Positions 1 to 6,601 of a stretch of 64,000 bases of DNA are shown piece after piece. The notes under the pieces are model-generated. The model was not told the DNA's origin and did no database searches. It worked only from the letters and a program-made list of their open reading frames with translations. Position 1 is the first letter of the stretch, and each line of letters starts with the position of its first letter. The stretch lies in NCBI GenBank assembly GCA_963725315.1, contig CAVRYA010000003.1, forward strand, positions 1 through 64,000, read 5' to 3'. Position numbers and translations under genes: made by a program. This DNA comes from JBBRHQ01 sp963725315 (GTDB taxonomy: Bacteria > Actinomycetota > Thermoleophilia > Solirubrobacterales > 70-9).

Positions 1-26
1 CGAAGGTTCGAGTCCTTCCCGGCCCA
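1..26 (+). tRNA. 3' end of a tRNA gene (partial)
   Basis: The first bases form a T arm: GAAGG (2-6), loop TTCGAGT (7-13), CCTTC (14-18). The 3' acceptor strand CCGGCCC (19-25) and discriminator A26 follow. CCA is not encoded. The anticodon lies outside the window, so the isotype cannot be given. A tRNA 3' end directly before an accessory gene array is a usual integration point for mobile DNA, but no integrase is visible here. Confidence 0.75.
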
Positions 27-180
27 TCGCTCTGCAAAGCGAAATGTGCCGCTCTTCGGGGCGGCGCTTCGCGTCGGTGGGCAACTGATTGGGCAACTGT
101 GGCTCGGGCAGGGCTTGCCAGCCAGCAGTCCGACGGCGCGGGTCATCTCGCCACCCGTGGTGGGCGATACTGCGCAGGCG

Positions 181-585
181 ATGTCGCAGGAGAACGTCAA
201 GACCGTGCTCGACGCGATTGCGGCCTTCAACCGTGGCGGCCCGGCCGCCTGGTCTGAGTTCTTTGCCGACGACATCGACTACCGGGCAGTCGAGGGCGCC
301 GCCGATGATCCTGGCCCGATCCGAGACAGGGACGCCCTGCGCGACTACGCGCAGGACTGGCTCGACACCTTCGACGACTTCAGGGTCGAAGCTCCCGAGC
401 TGATCGACGCAGGGGAAGAAAACGTGATTGCGGTCATCAGGACCTTCGGACGCGCCAAGCTGAGCGGCGTCGAAACGGGTCTGACCTTCGCCGTCGTCTT
501 TACGATCCGCGACGGCAGGATCGCGGTGGGCCGAGAGTACGCGACACGCAAGGGGGCCCTCGAAGCCGCCGGGCTGTTGGAGTAG
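181..585 (+). CDS. SnoaL/NTF2-like protein, array member A
   Basis: This 134-residue protein has the size and layout of the SnoaL-like/NTF2 superfamily (a cone-shaped alpha+beta barrel used by cyclases, isomerases and binding proteins). It starts MSQENVK, continues with a helix ending in AAFNRGG, has an acidic DDIDY strand, and ends EAAGLLE. The substrate is unknown. The start was set at the ATG of the shared MSQENV motif; an in-frame GTG at 160 would add seven residues, as in member G. The stop overlaps the conserved 3' repeat, but here the next gene follows only after about 97 bp. No signal peptide; presumably cytoplasmic. Confidence 0.85.
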   Translation: MSQENVKTVLDAIAAFNRGGPAAWSEFFADDIDYRAVEGAADDPGPIRDRDALRDYAQDWLDTFDDFRVEAPELIDAGEENVIAVIRTFGRAKLSGVETGLTFAVVFTIRDGRIAVGREYATRKGALEAAGLLE

Positions 586-682
586 GCGGCGCGACTTTTT
601 AGCGGCCGTTCCCGGGTCACCGCGCTACCGCGCCTGCCAAAAACGCCGCGACGAATCCACGAAGCGAGATACTGCGCAGGCG

Positions 683-1084
683 ATGTCGCAGGAGAACGTG
701 GAGGTTGTTGAACGGGCCGTTGCCGCCGTGAACGAGCGGGACATCGACGTCTATCTCTCCTGCTGCACCGATGATGTCGAGCTCTCGACGCCCCTCGCAG
801 GTATCGGTGGCGTGTACGACGGCCCGGATGGCATTCGCCGTTTCTTCGTCGACCTGGCCGACACAAGCCCCGACTTCCGAATCAGCATTGAGCGTCTGGA
901 GCCGGTGAGCGCGAAGCAGGTCCTGGCGTTCACAAATGTCACGGCTGCCGGGCGCTTGAGCGAGCTCGACTTGGGAACCGCGGCCGCGAATATCTATGAC
1001 TTCGCCGACGACGGCAGCATCAAGCGCGTCCGAATCTTTCTGGACCGCGACCAGGCCCTCGAAGCCGCCGGGCTGTCGGAGTAG
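683..1084 (+). CDS. SnoaL/NTF2-like protein, array member B
   Basis: This 133-residue SnoaL-like protein begins MSQENVEVVERAVAAVNERD and ends ALEAAGLSE. The middle has the usual strand pattern for the family, with an acidic CTDDVEL segment and a late DDGSI turn before the last strands. Function unknown. It heads a run of five genes separated by only three bases each, so it is probably the first gene of a polycistronic message with C, D, E and the broken F. Its start is preceded by GATACTGCGCAGGCG (668-682), which also precedes members A and G but not the internal members. Confidence 0.85.
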   Translation: MSQENVEVVERAVAAVNERDIDVYLSCCTDDVELSTPLAGIGGVYDGPDGIRRFFVDLADTSPDFRISIERLEPVSAKQVLAFTNVTAAGRLSELDLGTAAANIYDFADDGSIKRVRIFLDRDQALEAAGLSE

Positions 1085-1087
1085 GCG

Positions 1088-1483
1088 ATGTCGCAGGAGA
1101 ACGTGGAGATCGTGCGTCGGGAGTACGTCGCGTTCGCTGCCAGGGATTGGGCGGCTCTGGCTGAGATCTGGCATCCGGAGATCGAATATCAGGCTCTCGA
1201 TCCGGGCACCTATCGCGGCCACGAAGAGATGAGACACGCCTTTATGGGCTGGTCGGAGATGTTTGAGGAATGGTGGGTTGAACACGGCGAGATACTCGAG
1301 GTCGGCGATCAGGTGGCCGTTGTCGAGCGATTCGGCGGGACCGGTATGAAGGGCAGCGGTGCCGACGTCGCACTTGAGCAATCGGTGGCTCGGCTGGTCA
1401 CCTTCCAAGACGGAAAGATCTGGCGGGTGAAGGAGTACTCGACTCTCGACCGAGCCCTCGAAGCCGCCGGGCTTGAGGAGTAG
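1088..1483 (+). CDS. SnoaL/NTF2-like protein, array member C
   Basis: A 131-residue SnoaL-like protein that starts MSQENVEIVRREYVAFAARD and ends ALEAAGLEE. It carries the family signature of an aromatic/acidic segment after the first helices (EIWHPEIEYQ) and a GTYRGHEEM turn. The start lies three bases after the stop of B; the GGAG that overlaps the last Glu codon and the stop of B is its only evident ribosome-binding site, so translation is probably coupled. Ligand unknown. Interior sequence differs strongly from its neighbours while both ends match them at the DNA level. Confidence 0.87.
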   Translation: MSQENVEIVRREYVAFAARDWAALAEIWHPEIEYQALDPGTYRGHEEMRHAFMGWSEMFEEWWVEHGEILEVGDQVAVVERFGGTGMKGSGADVALEQSVARLVTFQDGKIWRVKEYSTLDRALEAAGLEE

Positions 1484-1486
1484 GCG

Positions 1487-1879
1487 ATGTCGCAGGAGAA
1501 CGTGGAGATCATTCGACGGGTCTACCAGGGTGTTACCGCTCGCCGGGAGCCGCCCCAGGAACTGTTCAATTCGGCATTTGAGTGCGACGCGACGGACGTC
1601 CAAGTCGGGGTCCTCTATGGCTTTGACGGCCTGCAAAAGGGGCTTGGCCCGTACTGGGAGACCTTCGAGGGCTTCCACATCGAGGTTGAAGAGGAGATCC
1701 ACGCCAACGAGGAACAGGTGCTCACCGCCGTCCGCGACGGCGGGCGAATGAAAGGGAGCGACGCCGAGGTTTGGAACCGCTTCTTCCACGTTTGGACCTT
1801 CGGCAATGGCAAGATCGTTCGCCTCTCGATCCACATCGACCGGAACCGAGCCCGCGAAGCCGCCGGGCTGTCGGAGTAG
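1487..1879 (+). CDS. SnoaL/NTF2-like protein, array member D
   Basis: A 130-residue SnoaL-like protein starting MSQENVEIIRRVYQGVTARR and ending REAAGLSE. Its penultimate block reads GCCCGCGAA instead of GCCCTCGAA, the main coding deviation in the 3' repeat. Compared with C and E it lacks the HPEIEW-type segment, showing SAFECDATDVQVG instead, so any residues that bind a ligand may differ. It follows C by three bases and uses the GGAG at the end of C as ribosome-binding site. Cytoplasmic; function unknown. Confidence 0.85.
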   Translation: MSQENVEIIRRVYQGVTARREPPQELFNSAFECDATDVQVGVLYGFDGLQKGLGPYWETFEGFHIEVEEEIHANEEQVLTAVRDGGRMKGSDAEVWNRFFHVWTFGNGKIVRLSIHIDRNRAREAAGLSE

Positions 1880-1882
1880 GCG

Positions 1883-2284
1883 ATGTCGCAGGAGAACGTG
1901 GAGGTGGTGCGGCGCAGTGTGGAGGCCTTTGCCGCAGGCGACTGGAAAACGACCCTGGAGTTCGTTGATCCCGAGGTTGAATGGATTGAGACGCCTGGAC
2001 TCGGCCCTGACGCGGCGGTCTACCGAGGCATCGAGGAGGTCCGGGGCGCGGTCGAGAGCTGGACCGAAATGTGGACCGATTACGGGTTCGAGATGCGTGA
2101 CTATCTGGATGCCGGTGATCAAGTCGTCGTTCTCGTCCAGGAACGGGGACGCGGTCGGAGCACCAGAGTGAGCGTCGAGAGGGAATTGGGTTACGTGTTC
2201 ACGATGCGGGGCGGCAAGGTAGGGCGCGTCCACTTGTACGGGAGTTGGGCCGAGGCCCTCGAAGCCGCCGGGCTTCAGGAGTAG
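1883..2284 (+). CDS. SnoaL/NTF2-like protein, array member E
   Basis: A 133-residue SnoaL-like protein starting MSQENVEVVRRSVEAFAAGD and ending ALEAAGLQE. The central FVDPEVEWIETPG segment and VYRGIEEVRGAV turn are typical of the family. It lies three bases after D and three bases before the broken member F, in the same direction, with the AGGAG of its own last codons placed as ribosome-binding site for F. Function and ligand unknown. Confidence 0.87.
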   Translation: MSQENVEVVRRSVEAFAAGDWKTTLEFVDPEVEWIETPGLGPDAAVYRGIEEVRGAVESWTEMWTDYGFEMRDYLDAGDQVVVLVQERGRGRSTRVSVERELGYVFTMRGGKVGRVHLYGSWAEALEAAGLQE

Positions 2285-2287
2285 GCG

Positions 2288-2693
2288 ATGTCGCAGGAGA
2301 ACGTCGAGATCGTGCGCCGCATGTACGACGCGCTTAACCGGGAGGACTGAGACGCAGGACTGGGACGCCGTGTTCCGTGACACCCACCCGGACTTCGAGG
2401 TCACCTTCAAGGAAGGACCCCGAGCCGGAACACACCGGGGACCCGAAGCCCTGCAAGGGTTTGTTGACGATCTGCGAGCAGGATTCGAGTCCTGGATCGG
2501 CGAGCCGCTGGACTTCTTCGAGAGCGGCGATCATGTCGTGGCGGTCGTCAACAACCGGCTCCGACCGAAGGGGGCCGGCCGGTGAATTCGCGTTCCGCAA
2601 CGGAAGCCTCAATACGCTCCGCGACGGAGCAATCCTCTCGGTGGTGGGATACCCAACCCCCGAGGAAGCCCTCGAAGCCGCCGGGCTGTCCGA
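2288..2693 (+). pseudogene. Broken SnoaL/NTF2-like gene, array member F
   Basis: The gene starts like its neighbours (MSQENVEIVRRMYDALNRED) but stops at 2348-2350. The cause is visible: 13 bases (2343-2355) duplicate the AGGACTG that follows at 2356. Removing them restores NREDWDAVFRDTHPDFEV, a normal family segment. A second frame change lies near 2575-2582, after which the last part reads on to EALEAAGLSD in the third frame. The usual stop and ribosome-binding site after GLSE are also degraded (TCCGATCAG instead of TCGGAGTAG). Two frame breaks plus loss of the stop argue for a real pseudogene, unlike the single-base breaks elsewhere in the window. Confidence 0.85.
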
Positions 2694-2817
2694 TCAGAGT
2701 CCGCCACAAAGGCCCGGCCAACTACCACCGAGCACGAAAGCCCGCCCCGGTGGCAAGCGTTATATGGGCTAGAACCGGCGGCGGGTACTCCGTGCGCCGT
2801 GCCGAGAGGAAGGTCGA

Positions 2818-3258
2818 ATGCCCAGAAGGGTCACTCGAGCCAGAGCGCTTCCCGCTATCGGTTTGGCACTCACAGGGATTCTTGCGACCGTAGCGATTGC
2901 GGTAGCCGGAACGCCTGTCAACGGCGGCCGCTATTCCGGCGAAGTGAAGAACACGCCGTCGTTGACGGTCAGCTTCAGGGTTTCGAAGACGGGTGAAAAG
3001 ATCAAGCGGCTCCGGATTAGGCCGACGATCCCGAACAGATGCGGTTACGGCGGCCCACTGCCGATCGAGTCATCGAAGCCCGCGACGATCACAAATGGGA
3101 AGTTCGTAGCCACGGTGAAGCTCCGGACCGGCGGCGCAGAGGCGAAGGTGCACGGGAAGTTCGTCCGCCGCCATCGAGAGCGCGGCACGATCGAATCGAT
3201 CAACCCTGCGTCGCCGTCCTGCGATGGCACGTTCAGGTATTCGACGAAGCCGCGGTAG
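2818..3258 (+). CDS. Secreted protein of unknown function
   Basis: A 146-residue protein with a signal peptide: basic start MPRRVTRAR, hydrophobic core IGLALTGILATVAIAVAG, cleavage probably after about residue 30. The mature part has two cysteines (in NRCGYGG and SPSCDGTF) that could form a disulfide, and alternating beta-strand-like stretches ending GTFRYSTKPR. This pattern is common in small secreted beta-sandwich proteins of Solirubrobacterales, whose function is not known to me. The start has a good ribosome-binding site, AGAGGAAGG, just upstream. It interrupts the SnoaL array. Confidence 0.75.
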   Translation: MPRRVTRARALPAIGLALTGILATVAIAVAGTPVNGGRYSGEVKNTPSLTVSFRVSKTGEKIKRLRIRPTIPNRCGYGGPLPIESSKPATITNGKFVATVKLRTGGAEAKVHGKFVRRHRERGTIESINPASPSCDGTFRYSTKPR

Positions 3259-3304
3259 CGGCAGGCGGTCGACGCAGCTTGCTGAACACTCGGAGGCCGG
3301 CAAG

Positions 3305-3802
3305 TTGAAGCCACTTCGATTCGTGGCCGTTCTGAGGGTGGCGTTGGCGGCATTCGTGATGCTGTCAATAGGTGTCGCCGCGACCGCGAACGCCACTCAG
3401 GCGGATGTCGCGCAGCTCGACGGGTCTGGAGTCGCGGACGCAAGCGAATCGTTCCCCTGCCAGTGGACCTGGTCCATTCAGCCCGGAATCCTCACAGGCT
3501 TCATCGTCGCCGGCAACTCGGCCAACTGCACCGGCATCCACGGATCGCTGACGCTGAGCACCAGACTCCAGGAGTGGAACCGGGCCCACAGGAGATGGAA
3601 GACCGTTCGCACCCAGAGAAAGACCTGGCACCATCTCGGGACCACGCGCTCGAGCGGCGTTCAGAAGCGCTGTGACAACGGCAAGTACCGCGCGAAGTTC
3701 CGTTGGAAGCTGCGGGATACGAGCGGCAGGCGGCTAGCGCACCTCGCTCTGACCAAGGGCGCCGTGGTTGCACCTGTGGGTTGTCGATTAACCCTCGGCT
3801 GA
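3305..3802 (+). CDS. Secreted protein of unknown function
   Basis: I chose a TTG start at 3305 with GGAG about eight bases upstream, because the protein then begins LKPLRFVAVLRVALAAFVML, a normal signal peptide; a longer reading from 3224 would bury it. The 165-residue product has four cysteines in its mature part, among them FPCQWTW, NCTGIHG, KRCDNG and VGCRL, so disulfides are likely. No family recognised. It is followed at once by a hairpin that overlaps its stop codon, and it sits with 2818-3258 between the two SnoaL sub-arrays. Confidence 0.7.
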   Translation: MKPLRFVAVLRVALAAFVMLSIGVAATANATQADVAQLDGSGVADASESFPCQWTWSIQPGILTGFIVAGNSANCTGIHGSLTLSTRLQEWNRAHRRWKTVRTQRKTWHHLGTTRSSGVQKRCDNGKYRAKFRWKLRDTSGRRLAHLALTKGAVVAPVGCRLTLG

Positions 3803-3825
3803 AACGGGGTCAACATCAGCCGAGG
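3793..3825 (+). terminator. Hairpin at the end of the secreted-protein gene
   Basis: A perfect ten-base stem, CCTCGGCTGA (3793-3802) with TCAGCCGAGG (3816-3825), and a 13-base loop. The left arm includes the stop codon of the gene before it. There is no run of T after it, so it may be a weak or factor-assisted terminator. It would separate the second SnoaL sub-array from the secreted-protein gene. Confidence 0.55.
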
Positions 3826-3837
3826 ACTTGAGGTCTC

Positions 3838-4257
3838 ATGGGCGATACTGCGCAGGCGATGTCGCAGGAGAACGTGGAGGTCATGCGGACGGCGATGGAG
3901 GCGTTTAACCGACGCGACGGCGAGGGGTTCGATGCCTTGCTCACCGCAGACGCCGCGATTGTTCCCGTGCGATTCGCGCTCGAGGGCACGATCTATCGCG
4001 GTGCCAAGGCTGGCACGCAGTATTGCTCTGCTGTCGAAAAGCGTTGGGAGGACCTCAGTTGGAACGTCGAGGAGATGCGGGATGGCGACGATTGGGTCCT
4101 TGCGTTCGGACACATCCGCGGCCAGGGACGCGAGAGCGGGGCCGCCATCGACAGCCGAGCCGGATGGGTGGCACACCTCCGAGATGGCCTTATAGAAAGA
4201 TTTCATACATACCCCGATCGCGCCAAGGCCCTCGAAGCCGCCGGGCTGTCGGAGTAG
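3838..4257 (+). CDS. SnoaL/NTF2-like protein, array member G
   Basis: Head of the second sub-array. From ATG 3838 the protein is 139 residues and starts MGDTAQA before the common MSQENVEVM; a second ATG at 3859 matches the start of the other members. The upstream ATG has GAGG at good distance and is preferred, but the two cannot be decided. The C-terminus is ALEAAGLSE. The leader GATACTGCGCAGGCG that precedes members A and B is here part of the coding frame. Function unknown. Genes H and I follow at three-base spacing. Confidence 0.83.
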   Translation: MGDTAQAMSQENVEVMRTAMEAFNRRDGEGFDALLTADAAIVPVRFALEGTIYRGAKAGTQYCSAVEKRWEDLSWNVEEMRDGDDWVLAFGHIRGQGRESGAAIDSRAGWVAHLRDGLIERFHTYPDRAKALEAAGLSE

Positions 4258-4260
4258 GCG

Positions 4261-4650
4261 ATGTCGCAGTCGGACATCGAGACACTTCGCTTGGGTTATG
4301 AAGCCGCGAGCCGCGGAGACTGGGATGGTGTCCTCCGCGGCATGCACCCAGACATCGAATGGAGGACGACTCGCATGGGCGGCCCGTATCGCGGCCATGA
4401 CGAGGTCAGGCGGTTCTTGGAAGATCAGCGCGAGCCGTTCGAGGAAGTGGTCACTGAGCCTGAGGAGGTGTTCGTGCACGGAGATCGGATCGTGGTGTTC
4501 GTGCGCATACGGGCTGGACCCCGCCGAAGCGATGCCGCGGTGGAAAACCGGGTCGGACACTGTTGGACCACGCGCGACGGCAAGGCCGCCCGCTGCGAGA
4601 CGTTCCCGAGGCGCGAGGACGCCCTCGAAGCCGCCGGGCTTCAGGAGTAG
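4261..4650 (+). CDS. SnoaL/NTF2-like protein, array member H
   Basis: A 129-residue SnoaL-like protein starting MSQSDIETLRLGYEAASRGD. It is the only member in which the shared 5' block breaks off after TCGCAG, so ENVE is replaced by SDIE. The core has the family pattern RGMHPDIEWRT and PYRGHDEVRRF; it ends ALEAAGLQE. The His-Pro-Asp-Ile-Glu-Trp segment is close to that of member C. It follows G by three bases, with GGAG over the stop of G as ribosome-binding site. Confidence 0.87.
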   Translation: MSQSDIETLRLGYEAASRGDWDGVLRGMHPDIEWRTTRMGGPYRGHDEVRRFLEDQREPFEEVVTEPEEVFVHGDRIVVFVRIRAGPRRSDAAVENRVGHCWTTRDGKAARCETFPRREDALEAAGLQE

Positions 4651-4653
4651 GCG

Positions 4654-5070
4654 ATGTCGCAGGAGAACGTGGACCGGTTGCGAGGGGCCACCGAGGCGTT
4701 CAACCGCTGGGCCGCCGCCCCATCCAGTGACCCGTCGGGGTTTCTTGGGTTCTTGGACCCAGCGATCAAGTTCGAGCCCGTACAGGCCAGACTTCAGGGG
4801 ACACCCTACGTAAGACTCGATGGCGTCGCAGCGTGGCTCGCCGACCTCGCTGAGCACTATGAAGTCGGGCGTGTTGACTACGTCGAAATACGCGACCTCG
4901 GAGACCGGGTGCTGGGACTCGGAACGCTGCGCGTAACCGGAGATAGCAGCGGGATCGACATCGAGGTGCCGATGGCGGTCCTAGCGAGCTTCCGAGACGG
5001 GCTGATGACCCGTTTCAAGGACTACGGCGACAAAGACCAAGCCCTCGAAGCCGCCGGGCTGTTGGAGTAG
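4654..5070 (+). CDS. SnoaL/NTF2-like protein, array member I
   Basis: A 138-residue SnoaL-like protein, starting MSQENVDRLRGATEAFNRWA and ending ALEAAGLLE. It is the longest internal member, with a longer first part (SSDPSGFLGFLDPAIKFEP). It is the last intact member: three bases after its stop comes another conserved start that leads nowhere. Function unknown. Confidence 0.85.
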   Translation: MSQENVDRLRGATEAFNRWAAAPSSDPSGFLGFLDPAIKFEPVQARLQGTPYVRLDGVAAWLADLAEHYEVGRVDYVEIRDLGDRVLGLGTLRVTGDSSGIDIEVPMAVLASFRDGLMTRFKDYGDKDQALEAAGLLE

Positions 5071-5073
5071 GCG

Positions 5074-5101
5074 ATGTCGCAGGAGAACGTGGAGTCGTGC
5101 G
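5074..5101 (+). pseudogene. Orphan 5' end of a SnoaL gene (array member J)
   Basis: ATGTCGCAGGAGAACGTGG follows member I exactly as in an intact junction, but similarity ends within about 28 bases (TCGTGCGG fits a family start after loss of one base) and nothing SnoaL-like follows in any frame. The array is therefore cut here, which marks one edge of a deletion or insertion. The open frame that continues to 5376 has no coding character and is not annotated. Confidence 0.75.
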
Positions 5102-5588
5102 GCCTGCCGTTCGTATCACGCAAAGTAACCGACCCTTTGCTTTGTGTCAGGCACAAACCTTCCCGCGGTCGTCGTCTGCTCGCCTCCCACCTCTACATCT
5201 CCGTACCCCACCATCACCACTCGTTTCGCATCATCGTCGAGCTCGAGGGTGTGAGGCGAGGCGGGAGCGGGAGCCCGAAGTGCGAAACCGGGCCGGGATA
5301 CCGAGGGGGAGGGGGGAGTGGCCGACAAGGGGAGATCAGCTATCTCAGATATGGCCCGCCTCACGGATCCAGCTAACAAACGCGGGCCTCGACAGCTTCA
5401 TTCAGCCTGGGGGGTGTAGCATCCATCAAGAGTGGTCTGAGGGCCCACCTGCTTGGACGCCTCCGCATTCGCGAGTCGGGTCCGCCGGTTCCCTCCCAGA
5501 CACCCCCAGCCCCCTCCTGAATAGGACGACCGCAGTCTGACCGGCTGCGCTCCGGACTTGGGCCAACAGGGCCCAGGAAGGTGGCGTT
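5102..5588. other. Non-coding stretch after the array
   Basis: About 490 bases with no convincing gene. The composition is mixed, with purine-rich runs (around 5290-5330) and pyrimidine-rich runs (5500-5520). It may hold the promoter of the zinc-ribbon gene, but no clear -35/-10 pair was seen. Confidence 0.5.
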
Positions 5589-6020
5589 TTGGAACTTCTC
5601 TTTTGCCCCGCGTGCGGGTCTTTGTTCAATGCCTCTGCATCGGGTGCCCACCGCTGCCCCGAATGCTCCAGCCGGCGGAAACCTGCGCTCTTTGGCCTGA
5701 CAAGTATCCCCCGCATGGCTCGATGGCTTGACGGGGATCGGCCAGGAGGTGGCTCAGCGCCGCGGATGGTAATGCTGCGGCGTAAGCGAAGCAGTGGGAT
5801 CGGCGATGCGATCGTCAGGGATCTCGGCACCTACTTCGACCTCACGCCCCGGGGCTCCTCGGTCGAGATCTCAGTCGACCCCCGAGCGCCGGGACCCCCG
5901 ACGCTGCGAGTGGCAGCGATCATGGATGGAATCGATCTCCGCTGGGAGGAGCACTTCCACCTCCCGGTTCCGCTCCTGCAGGGATCGTCACCCCAGACGA
6001 TGGAAAAACTCTCTAACTGA
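5589..6020 (+). CDS. Small zinc-ribbon protein, function unknown
   Basis: TTG start with AGGAAGG about eight bases upstream. The 143-residue product begins with a zinc ribbon, CPACG and CPECS about 17 residues apart, followed by a linker and a second half of alternating strands (PRGSSVEISVDPRAPG, LRVAAIMDGIDLRWEEHF). The four cysteines probably bind one zinc. No known family for the second half. It lies nine bases before the DUF2294 gene, in the same direction, so the two are probably co-transcribed. Confidence 0.7.
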   Translation: MELLFCPACGSLFNASASGAHRCPECSSRRKPALFGLTSIPRMARWLDGDRPGGGSAPRMVMLRRKRSSGIGDAIVRDLGTYFDLTPRGSSVEISVDPRAPGPPTLRVAAIMDGIDLRWEEHFHLPVPLLQGSSPQTMEKLSN

Positions 6021-6029
6021 GGAGCGCCG

Positions 6030-6500
6030 ATGGAAGGACACGACCTTCACCCCTCTGACGCCGCGGACATGCGTGAACCCCATCGGGATGGGGGAGGCCC
6101 GCTGCGCCAGGACATCTCCAACGCGATCGTCGGCCACTACAAGCAGCATATGGGCAAGGGGCCGGTCCGCTGTCGCACCTATCTCGAGCCCGACCTGGTC
6201 CTCGTAGTGTTGGGCGAGGGCTACACCGCCAGCGAGCAGACGCTGTTCGATGCTGGCAGGTGGTATGAGGTCCGCAACACCCGCCTGATCTGGCAGGACA
6301 GCATGCAGGAGCGCTTCGTCACCACGATCGAGGCGCTGACCGGGCGCAAGGTGGCGGCGTTCATGAGCGCCAACCGCCAGGACCCCGACCTTGCGGTGGA
6401 GATGTTCGTGCTCGAATCTCAGACCGAGGTAGGCGGGGAACTAGCTAGCCACGCGCCGGGATCGAGCACGGGTTCTCGGCGACGGGGGGCAGAGGCTTGA
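6030..6500 (+). CDS. DUF2294 domain protein
   Basis: The 156-residue protein matches the DUF2294 pattern: DISNAIVGHYKQHMGKGP, then RTYLEPDLVLVVLGEG, a TLFDAGRWYEVRNTR segment, and EALTGRKVAAFMSANRQDPD followed by AVEMFVLE. The biochemical role of the family is not established. The C-terminal 25 residues are variable. The start ATG has GAGG in the preceding bases. Its partner in a likely operon is the zinc-ribbon gene; an ECF sigma gene follows. Confidence 0.8.
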   Translation: MEGHDLHPSDAADMREPHRDGGGPLRQDISNAIVGHYKQHMGKGPVRCRTYLEPDLVLVVLGEGYTASEQTLFDAGRWYEVRNTRLIWQDSMQERFVTTIEALTGRKVAAFMSANRQDPDLAVEMFVLESQTEVGGELASHAPGSSTGSRRRGAEA

Positions 6501-6535
6501 ACTACCAAGAAAGTGAACAGAGGAGAACTCACAAG

Positions 6536-6601
6536 ATGGGTATGGCGCCGCTGGGCTGGTTGAACAACTGGGCGAGGGGAATTTCCGCATGCAGGGGCTA
6601 G
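6536..6601 (+). CDS. Possible 21-residue leader peptide
   Basis: A short frame beginning MGMAPLGWLNNWARG has AGGAG ten bases upstream of its ATG. It overlaps the start of the downstream ECF sigma frame (6589) by 13 bases, which would allow translational coupling. There is no homologue at the other copy of the sigma gene, so this is a weak call resting only on the ribosome-binding site and position. Confidence 0.25.
   Translation: MGMAPLGWLNNWARGISACRG

Larger units (their letters stand above)
556..5094 (+). repeat. Dispersed 54-bp junction repeat of the SnoaL array
   Basis: Copies that join two genes lie at 1055-1108, 1454-1507, 1850-1903, 2255-2308, 4228-4281, 4621-4674 and 5041-5094. Half copies (3' gene end only) lie at 556-585 and, decayed, 2668-2693. 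Each runs from GCCCTCGAAGCCGCCGGGCT through four variable bases, GAGTAG and GCG, into ATGTCGCAGGAGAACGT. Thus it holds the last ten or so codons of one gene, the stop, the ribosome-binding site and the first seven codons of the next. Synonymous positions are almost invariant between copies, although the roughly 340 bp between copies differ widely. This is DNA-level conservation, not only protein-level. Confidence 0.9.

Noticed and set aside
617..2410. Long open frame on the minus strand across the SnoaL array (and another at 3661-4857)
   Set aside because: It contains a repeated HVLLRHRLLLKPGGFEG-type peptide only because the junction repeat is read backwards. GC-rich sequence gives long antisense frames; the plus-strand genes have family support.
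556..5094. The regular repeats as a CRISPR array
   Set aside because: Spacing is about 340 bp, the units between are genes, and there are no cas genes.
1055..5094. Junction repeats as integron attC sites
   Set aside because: Core sites (GTTRRRY and its partner) and the long imperfect palindrome are missing, and no integrase is in the window. The pairing within GAAGCC-GCCG-GGCTTC is only six bases and not present in all copies.
5074..5376. Open frame starting MSQENVES after member I
   Set aside because: Only the first seven or so codons are SnoaL-like; the rest has no coding character.
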